A DNA stretch of 11,980 nucleotides from Bacteroidota bacterium (GTDB lineage: Bacteria; Bacteroidota; Bacteroidia; B-17B0; Aurantibacillaceae), in NCBI GenBank assembly GCA_025360565.1, contig JANYBY010000343.1:1-11980 (forward strand), written 5' to 3'. The notes under the pieces are model-generated. The model ran no database searches, was not told where the DNA came from, and saw only the letters and a program-made list of their open reading frames with translations. The number at the start of each line of letters is the position of its first letter. The stretch's first letter is position 1. The position numbers were made by a program, and so were the translations under genes. Shown in pieces: positions 6,645-11,980 of this stretch.

Positions 6645-9251
6645 TTAGGCTTTCACCGAATTTCTAAACACCAATTTATGATCAAAGTAATCTAAAATTA
6701 TTTCAAGGGTTTTATCAACCGTACCTGATAAAATTTGTTTTGACAACTCGTTTAAAACTTGTTTTTGAATAACTCGTTTTACAGGCCGAGCTCCAAATTG
6801 CGGATCGTAACCCAATTGCGCCAGCCAATCAACCGCCTCGGATGTAAAGGCTAAAGAAATATCCTGTTCTATTAACCGCTGTTTTACCTGAAGCAACTGA
6901 ATTTTTACGATCTCACTTACGTTTTCACGGGTCAACGGCTCAAACATAATTACTTCATCTATTCGGTTTAAAAATTCGGGACGAATGGATTTTTTTAACA
7001 ATTCGTAAACTTCAATTTTAGTTTTCGCTAAAATCTCATCTTTATTTTTTTCATTAATTTTTTCGAAACTATCCTGGATGATATGCGACCCAATATTACT
7101 GGTCATAATAATAATGGTGTTCTTAAAATTAACCACCCTGCCTTTGTTGTCGGTTAATCTTCCATCATCCAATACTTGTAATAAAATATTAAATACATCG
7201 GGATGCGCTTTTTCTATCTCATCCAATAAAATAACACTATACGGTTTGCGCCTTACCGCTTCGGTTAACTGTCCGCCCTCATCAAAACCAACGTAGCCCG
7301 GAGGCGCGCCAATTAAGCGGCTCACCGAATGCCGTTCCTGGTACTCACTCATGTCTATCCGTGTCATCGAATTTTCGTTGTTAAATAAAAATTCGGCAAG
7401 GGCTTTTGCTAATTCGGTTTTACCAACTCCTGTTGTGCCTAAAAATATAAAAGAACCGATCGGGCGTTTATTGTCTTGCAAACCCGCGCGACTGCGCCTT
7501 ACCGCGTCGGCAATACTTTCAATGGCTTCGTGCTGGCCAACTACTCGTTTGTGTAATTCGGCTTCCAAAAATAATAATTTTTCTTTTTCGCTTTGTATCA
7601 TGCGGTTAAGCGGAATGCCTGTCCAGGCGCTGATCACGGCGGCAATATCTTCACTGTCCACCTCTTCTTTTACCAATTGCGAACCATTCTCTTTTGATTG
7701 GGTTAATTTTGTTTCGAGTTCCGTTAATTTTGCTTCGGCTTCTTTTACTTTACCATAACGGATCTCGGCCACTTTACCATAGTCGCCTGCTTTTTCAAAA
7801 TTATTGGCGTGTTGTTTTAATTCTTCAATTTGTAATTTTATTTTTTGCACACCTTCAATTACTTCTTTTTCGCCTTGCCATTTTGCTTTCAGCCCGTCGC
7901 GAATTTCCTGTAAATTGGCCAGCTCTTTATTTAAAGCGCTCACTTTTGCTGTTTCGTTTTCGCGTTTCATAGCTTCGCGCTCAATTTCCAACTGCATTAT
8001 TTTACGTTCAATTTCATCCAATTCAATCGGCATTGAATTTATTTGCATGCGTAATTTTGAGGCGGCTTCATCCATTAAGTCGATTGCTTTGTCGGGCAAA
8101 AAGCGATCGTTAATGTAACGCTGGCTCAATTCAACGGCGGCAATAATTGCTTCATCTTTAATACGCACTTTGTGGTGCGCTTCGTATTTTTCTTTTATGC
8201 CGCGTAAAATGGAAATTGAATCTTCGGTATTTGGTTCATTTACCATCACCTTTTGAAATCTTCGTTCGAGCGCTTTGTCTTTTTCAAAATATTTTTGAAA
8301 TTCATTTAGTGTGGTTGCACCAATGGCACGTAATTCGCCGCGGGCCAAAGCGGGTTTTAAAATGTTGGCGGCATCCATTGCGCTTTCGCCGCCACCGCCT
8401 GCGCCAACAAGGGTATGAATTTCGTCAATAAACAAAATTATTTCACCGTTGCTGCCGGTTACTTCCTTAATTACGGCCTTTAAGCGTTCTTCAAATTCGC
8501 CTTTAAATTTAGCGCCCGCAATGAGTGCGCCCATATCTAAAGAATAAACCTGTTTTGATTTTAAATTTTCGGGAACGTCGCCGTTAATTATACGGTGCGC
8601 CAAACCCTCGGCTATGGCGGTTTTACCAACTCCGGGTTCGCCCACTAAAATAGGATTGTTCTTTGTACGGCGTGAAAGGATCTGAAGTACACGCCTAATT
8701 TCTTCATCGCGGCCAATTACCGGATCTAGTTTTCCGGCGCTTGCCTGTTTGTTGAGGTTAATGGCGAATTTGCTTAAAGAGTTATACGTTTCTTCTTGTG
8801 ATTGACTGGTAACACGTTCGCCTTTTCGTAATTCGGCGATGGCTGATCTGATCTCTTTTTCTTTTAATCCTGCATCCTTCATTAAATTGGCGGTGCTATC
8901 GCCCGAATTAATTAAACCCAATAATAAATGTTCAATGGATACAAATTCATCTTTGTATTCTTTTAAAAAGGTTGAAGCTTTTGCCAATGCCTGATTGGAG
9001 GCGGATGATAAATAAGGTTGACCACCCGAAACTTTTGGAAATGATTTTATAACTGTGTCCACAATTTTTTCGAAGGATTGTGGATTAACATTTAATTTTT
9101 TTAAAATGAAGGGGGTCACATTTTCATCCACTTCTAAAACCGCTTTTAAAATGTGCGCGGGTTCAATAGCTTGTTGACCATTAACAGTAGCTAATTGAAC
9201 AGCTTGTTGAATGGCTTCTTGTGATTTTATGGTATAATTATTTAAGTTCAT
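6645..9251 (-). CDS. clpB: ATP-dependent protein disaggregase ClpB
   Basis: 868 residues, the usual length for ClpB (Hsp100), the hexameric AAA+ machine that works with DnaK to extract and refold aggregated proteins in the cytoplasm. The N-terminal Clp repeats span about 5-145. The first AAA+ domain has Walker A GEPGVGKT at 204-211, Walker B IILFIDE at 271-277, pore loop GAKFKGEFEER at 246-256 and ALERR arginines at 330-331. A coiled-coil middle domain lies at about 400-525, which marks ClpB rather than ClpA. The second AAA+ domain has GTTGVGKT at 605-612, VILLDE at 673-678, pore loop GYVG at 652-655 and sensor-2 GARP at 820-823. No ClpP-binding IGF/IGL loop is seen. The ATG start gives the common Bacteroidota beginning MNLNNYTIKSQEA. 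The first pore loop has Phe249 where E. coli has Tyr. It stands alone between a 166-nt gap and its own terminator. Confidence 0.98.
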   Translation of the reverse strand: MNLNNYTIKSQEAIQQAVQLATVNGQQAIEPAHILKAVLEVDENVTPFILKKLNVNPQSFEKIVDTVIKSFPKVSGGQPYLSSASNQALAKASTFLKEYKDEFVSIEHLLLGLINSGDSTANLMKDAGLKEKEIRSAIAELRKGERVTSQSQEETYNSLSKFAINLNKQASAGKLDPVIGRDEEIRRVLQILSRRTKNNPILVGEPGVGKTAIAEGLAHRIINGDVPENLKSKQVYSLDMGALIAGAKFKGEFEERLKAVIKEVTGSNGEIILFIDEIHTLVGAGGGGESAMDAANILKPALARGELRAIGATTLNEFQKYFEKDKALERRFQKVMVNEPNTEDSISILRGIKEKYEAHHKVRIKDEAIIAAVELSQRYINDRFLPDKAIDLMDEAASKLRMQINSMPIELDEIERKIMQLEIEREAMKRENETAKVSALNKELANLQEIRDGLKAKWQGEKEVIEGVQKIKLQIEELKQHANNFEKAGDYGKVAEIRYGKVKEAEAKLTELETKLTQSKENGSQLVKEEVDSEDIAAVISAWTGIPLNRMIQSEKEKLLFLEAELHKRVVGQHEAIESIADAVRRSRAGLQDNKRPIGSFIFLGTTGVGKTELAKALAEFLFNNENSMTRIDMSEYQERHSVSRLIGAPPGYVGFDEGGQLTEAVRRKPYSVILLDEIEKAHPDVFNILLQVLDDGRLTDNKGRVVNFKNTIIIMTSNIGSHIIQDSFEKINEKNKDEILAKTKIEVYELLKKSIRPEFLNRIDEVIMFEPLTRENVSEIVKIQLLQVKQRLIEQDISLAFTSEAVDWLAQLGYDPQFGARPVKRVIQKQVLNELSKQILSGTVDKTLEIILDYFDHKLVFRNSVKA

Positions 9252-9417
9252 GTTGGTAATTTTTATGATTCAATGCACAAAACGTTCCAATTAAAATAGC
9301 GTGTAATAAAGTCGGAATTTTACGATATTAGCTGACGAAATGGCTTTTTACAAGGGAAAAGGAGGACGGAATTACCGATTTGAGAAGTTCCGGCGCTTAA
9401 TTTAAATTAAAAGGAGT
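9252..9417 (-). promoter_or_regulatory. Intergenic region between the TPR gene and clpB (clpB leader)
   Basis: These 166 nt contain no gene. A CIRCE element (TTAGCACTC-N9-GAGTGCTAA) is absent. Read on the minus strand, a TTG followed 20 nt later by TAATATCG is a weak partial match to the Bacteroidota -33/-7 pattern, not strong enough to name as a promoter. Other visible structure is a 14-bp perfect palindrome at 9397-9410 and two similar CGGAATT-containing stretches at 9313-9326 and 9367-9379. No convincing terminator for the TPR gene is seen, so some read-through into clpB is possible. Confidence 0.4.
9397..9410. repeat. 14-bp perfect AT palindrome
   Basis: The sequence TTAATTTAAATTAA is its own reverse complement. 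It begins 7 nt beyond the stop codon of the TPR gene. It could be a dimeric regulator site or part of a weak 3' hairpin. Because it is made only of A and T in an AT-rich genome, chance is a fair explanation. Confidence 0.4.
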
Positions 9418-10827
9418 TTATTTTTTTGTAAGTCGTTCCAATGCTTTTTCAATATATTTTTCGGACGTAATTAAAGTTGTTTGAATGCGTTTGGCGTAAT
9501 GTATACTGTCTAAAATTTCTTTTTGTTTTTCTTCAATAATCAAAAAAGCCTCGCTTATTTTTTTATTTTGAATATCAAGTTGTTTATTGGTTTTTTGTTT
9601 GCTTTTAAGGCTATAGAAAAGTAAAATAGCAATAATTACAACCATTGCGGCAATGCCGATGAGTGAGTAGCGGAAATTTTTTTCTTTTGCTAATTGCTCT
9701 GTATGTAAAAGATTATCTTTATTTAAAAGCGCAATTTCTTTTTCTTTTTTATCGGTTTCGTATTTGGTTTGCATCTCGGCAATTTGTTTTTGACCATCTA
9801 TTGTAGTTACACTATCTTTTAGCTTTGAATACTTCTGGCTAAATAAGTACGCGCTTTTCGTATCACCTAGTTTATAATAGGTTTTTGCCAATCTGTCGCA
9901 AGAGAATATGAGATCCTTTATCAGGTGTAAAGAGTCAGATAAATCGTAAGCCCTCCGAGAATATCTAAGCGCCTTTTCAAGATTGCCCGCTCCATCTTCA
10001 ACATCGGCAATGTTATTCATAGCCATAACCGCGCCTTGTTTGTCGCCGGTTGCAAGCATCATCAAATATCCTTTATTCAAATACTTTAATCCGTCGGCAT
10101 ATTTTTTTAAATTGACAGAAACTGTTCCCATATTATTTAAAAGCATGGCCAGACTTGTAGAATTTCCTTTAGGCAATAAAATTGCATAAGCTTTTGAATA
10201 CATTATCAGAGTGCTATCCAGATGGCCGGTCATTTCATAAACAACCCCTAAATTTAAATAAGCGCTTGCATTGGATTCTGAATTTTTGCTTAGTTTTTCG
10301 TTAATTTTCAGAACTTCTTTTAAGTATTGAAGGGATTTATCTAACTGGCCAATCTGCGCGTAACAAATTCCAAGATTTTGTTTAATTGACCAGATTTTAT
10401 CCGAAACTCCGGATTTTTCAAAATAAGCTGTAGCTTTTAAAAGGTTTTCAATAACAAGGTTAAGTTCACCGCTCTTGGTATAAACTACTCCAAATATTTC
10501 ATAAACTCTTGCAAGCGATAAATTATCTCCTTTGGCATGAGGTAAAGCCATATTTAAATAGGTAATCGCGGTTTTAGGGTCTCCGGATTTTACGAAAGCA
10601 TAAGCAATTCGTGTTAAAACCATTGCCTTAAGCTGTTCAGGTATATCAGCCGATAATTTTTTTTGCGCGAGTTTCCCAATTTCAATTGCTTTAACCGGGT
10701 TTTTCATTAAGACTTTTTCAAAATTGAGCATTAATTTTTTTACCTCCAATGTGTCGGCAGATACTTGGTTGAAACAGATAATGCAGAAAAAGGAAACTAA
10801 TAAAACTATTTTTTTTGAGACCAGCAT
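9418..10827 (-). CDS. TPR protein with signal peptide, membrane helix and short coiled-coil tail
   Basis: 469 residues from ATG. Residues 1-24 are a signal peptide. Residues 30-340 form about seven to eight tetratricopeptide repeats (e.g. ARVYEIFGVVYTKSGELNLV, AYLNLGVVYEMTGHLDSTL, AMNNIADVEDGAGNLEKAL). Residues 340-385 are a charged helical linker (EMQTKYETDKKEKEI), residues 387-406 a single membrane helix, and residues 407-440 a coiled coil. The expected topology is periplasmic TPR with a cytoplasmic tail. The tail motif EKQKEILDSIHYAKRIQ (433-449) is the linker that, in many Bacteroidota TPR sensors, leads into a SpoIIE-like PP2C phosphatase. Here the protein ends about 20 residues later (EKYIEKALERLTKK) with no phosphatase or kinase. 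It is probably a signalling or scaffold protein; its partner is unknown. It follows the GNAT gene by 49 nt. The fold is firm, the function is not. Confidence 0.9.
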   Translation of the reverse strand: MLVSKKIVLLVSFFCIICFNQVSADTLEVKKLMLNFEKVLMKNPVKAIEIGKLAQKKLSADIPEQLKAMVLTRIAYAFVKSGDPKTAITYLNMALPHAKGDNLSLARVYEIFGVVYTKSGELNLVIENLLKATAYFEKSGVSDKIWSIKQNLGICYAQIGQLDKSLQYLKEVLKINEKLSKNSESNASAYLNLGVVYEMTGHLDSTLIMYSKAYAILLPKGNSTSLAMLLNNMGTVSVNLKKYADGLKYLNKGYLMMLATGDKQGAVMAMNNIADVEDGAGNLEKALRYSRRAYDLSDSLHLIKDLIFSCDRLAKTYYKLGDTKSAYLFSQKYSKLKDSVTTIDGQKQIAEMQTKYETDKKEKEIALLNKDNLLHTEQLAKEKNFRYSLIGIAAMVVIIAILLFYSLKSKQKTNKQLDIQNKKISEAFLIIEEKQKEILDSIHYAKRIQTTLITSEKYIEKALERLTKK

Positions 10828-10876
10828 TGAAATAAATTGACGTTAAATTAATATTTTATTTGAAGAAATAACACTT
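10828..10876 (-). other. 49-nt spacer between the GNAT and TPR genes
   Basis: An AT-rich spacer with no terminator-like hairpin and no TAnnTTTG box that I can find. The TPR gene may therefore be transcribed from upstream together with recR and the acetyltransferase gene, though a promoter of unrecognised type cannot be excluded. Confidence 0.3.
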
Positions 10877-11293
10877 TTACTTTTTCAAGGTCATTACAAC
10901 ATATTTTTCTTCAACCGGTAAACTGCCTATGCAATAATTCAATTTGTCCTGCATTTCGGGAGGGTAATCGTTTGTAATTTTAAACCCGAAGGAAATAAAA
11001 AAATCGGGCATTATGCAGGCGAGGTAAGGTTGTTTTTTTGCTTTATTGATCATGGCTTGGATCATCATTTTTCCAAAACCTTTGCTTCTCTCTTTTGTGA
11101 TAATTCCCATTGAACAGAGTTCAGAGAAGTTTTCATATTCCCTTACGCGGCCAAAGGCAACGAGTTGTTCGTTTAAAGTGGCGGTTAAAAATTGTTCCTG
11201 TAATAATACGCGATCATCAAGTTCATATTCCTGAATATAGTTTTTTACTAAAAAAAATTGGGCCTCACTGCAGTTTTGTATTAAGATACCCAA
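10877..11293 (-). CDS. GNAT family N-acetyltransferase
   Basis: 138 residues, typical for a single-domain GNAT enzyme, which transfers an acetyl group from acetyl-CoA to an amine. A strand with LTATLNEQLVAFGRVREYE (36-54) leads into a strand at 58-66 and the acetyl-CoA pyrophosphate loop RSKGFGKMM (69-77, fitting RxxGxG/A) followed by a helix. A conserved-looking FFISFGFK (98-105) matches the FYxxlGF element near the C-terminus of these enzymes. The substrate cannot be read from the sequence. The start is TTG at 11293: the frame is open back only to a TAA at 11308-11306, no ATG lies in between, and the first internal ATG is codon 62, inside the fold. The start is 8 nt after the recR stop, so the pair is probably co-transcribed and perhaps translationally coupled. 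ATA or ATC codons just upstream are possible but less likely starts. Confidence 0.88.
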   Translation of the reverse strand: MGILIQNCSEAQFFLVKNYIQEYELDDRVLLQEQFLTATLNEQLVAFGRVREYENFSELCSMGIITKERSKGFGKMMIQAMINKAKKQPYLACIMPDFFISFGFKITNDYPPEMQDKLNYCIGSLPVEEKYVVMTLKK

Positions 11294-11301
11294 AGCGATT
11301 A

Positions 11302-11922
11302 TTATTTAGTTTTTAAAACAGAATCAAAAGGGATGCGGTTAGTAATAGATCTGCCAAGGGTAATTTCGTCGGCGTATTCTAACTCGTCGCCTACAGCAAT
11401 ACCGCGGGCAATGGTACTGAGCTTAACGGAGTAGGGCGCAATTTTGCGGAAAATAAAAAAGGATGTTGTTTCGCCTTCCATGGTGGCGTTAAGTGCTAAA
11501 ATAATTTCGTTAACGGTTTTTAATTTCAATTTTTCTAAGAGCGAATCAATATTTAAATTGGAAGGACCGATGCCTTCCATTGGCGAAATTAATCCGCCTA
11601 AAATATGATAATGACCTTTATAAAGCCCTGTATTTTCAATGGCCATTACATCTCTGTAATCCTGTACCACACAAACGGTAGAGCTGTCTCTTGCCGGATT
11701 GGCGCAGATCTCGCAAATGAGCGCTTCGGAAATATTATGGCATTTTTCGCAAAATTTGAGATCGGTTTTTAAGCGGGTGATCAGATCGCTGAAATTCTCA
11801 GAAGTGTGCTGCTCTTGTTTAATAATGTGAAGCACAAAACGTAAGGCTGTTTTTTTTCCGACCCCGGGGAACTGAGAGAAGGCCTCAACCGCTTGTTCTA
11901 TTATTTTTGAGCTGAATTCCAC
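11302..11922 (-). CDS. recR: Recombination mediator protein RecR
   Basis: 206 residues, full length for RecR, which with RecO (and RecF) loads RecA onto SSB-coated single-stranded DNA at gaps. A helix-hairpin-helix lies at 18-28 (FPGVGKKTALR), a four-cysteine zinc site at Cys58, Cys61, Cys70 and Cys73, and a Toprim domain from about 81 to 175 (VCVVQDYRDVMAIENTG, HILGGLISPMEGIGP, MEGETTSF), followed by the conserved ARGIAVGDELEYADEITL. The Toprim first motif reads VVQ where I recall VVE in most RecR proteins (Gln87, codon CAG). The start codon is GTG: no ATG occurs between it and the in-frame stop at 11967-11965, and starting here reproduces the family's usual M-x-F/Y-S-S-K beginning. It heads the run recR, GNAT, TPR gene. 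Confidence 0.97.
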   Translation of the reverse strand: MEFSSKIIEQAVEAFSQFPGVGKKTALRFVLHIIKQEQHTSENFSDLITRLKTDLKFCEKCHNISEALICEICANPARDSSTVCVVQDYRDVMAIENTGLYKGHYHILGGLISPMEGIGPSNLNIDSLLEKLKLKTVNEIILALNATMEGETTSFFIFRKIAPYSVKLSTIARGIAVGDELEYADEITLGRSITNRIPFDSVLKTK

Positions 11923-11927
11923 CTTCG

Positions 11928-11935
11928 CAAAATTA
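11928..11935 (-). promoter_or_regulatory. Possible -7 box of recR
   Basis: On the minus strand the sequence TAATTTTG fits the Bacteroidota -7 consensus TAnnTTTG exactly. It ends only 5 nt before the GTG start, which would make the recR transcript leaderless or nearly so. I see no TTTG or TTG at the expected -33 distance, so this may be chance. Confidence 0.25.
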
Positions 11936-11950
11936 CTTATTTTACTTATT
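11933..11950. repeat. Short tandem repeat, two 9-bp copies
   Basis: TTACTTATT is repeated perfectly twice, head to tail, just upstream of recR. It is low in complexity, with no function that I can assign. Confidence 0.5.
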
Positions 11951-11980
11951 AAGAGGTTAATTGTTTAGAACTATTCTTTT

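Noticed and set aside
7351..7758. A 135-codon open frame on the plus strand
   Set aside because: It lies wholly inside clpB on the opposite strand, and the translation resembles no family and is Ser/Leu-rich as expected for an antisense shadow.
9367..9392. Hairpin CGGAA/TTCCG as a terminator of the TPR gene
   Set aside because: The stem is only 5 bp with a 16-nt loop and no T-run follows it.
9418..10827. Histidine kinase assignment for the TPR protein
   Set aside because: There is no H-box, N-box or G-box after the membrane helix, and the tail is only about 60 residues.

Overview
The window looks like a chromosomal segment of a member of the Bacteroidota. It is AT-rich. Every gene I can support lies on the minus strand. 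It encodes several families found essentially only in this phylum: a PorP/SprF-type outer-membrane protein, two proteins ending in a type IX secretion system (T9SS) type-B sorting domain, and signal peptides that end in the typical ...AQ form. I cannot place it more precisely than phylum.

Read in the direction of transcription (high to low coordinates), the right part holds recR (GTG start, recombinational repair), a small GNAT acetyltransferase 8 nt after it (TTG start), and a TPR protein with a signal peptide and one membrane helix. The TPR protein ends just where its relatives often continue into a SpoIIE-type phosphatase. A 166-nt gap leads to clpB, a full-length disaggregase gene that closes with two hairpins, the second a strong intrinsic terminator.

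The left half (6471 down to 1) is a tightly packed four-gene group with gaps of 8, 9 and 2 nt, so almost certainly one transcription unit. It contains: a 773-aa secreted protein with a Gly/Ser/Thr/Asn-rich fibre-like middle and a C-terminal C1q-like globular domain; a 255-aa protein with a SprB-like repeat and a T9SS type-B sorting domain; an 874-aa protein with seven FG-GAP/VCBS repeats (probable seven-bladed propeller), three Ig-like repeats and a second type-B sorting domain; and a PorP/SprF-family outer-membrane protein that runs off the left edge. In the known SprB/SprF case a type-B substrate depends on its SprF partner. By analogy this looks like a self-contained surface-display module: two type-B cargo proteins with their own SprF-like partner, plus a C1q-tipped fibre protein of unknown attachment. 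This is the most interesting part of the window.

No RNA genes, CRISPR arrays, insertion sequences, attachment sites or replication origins were seen. The only non-coding stretches are 6472-6644, 9252-9417, 10828-10876 and the right-hand end from 11923. All are under 300 bases and are described below.
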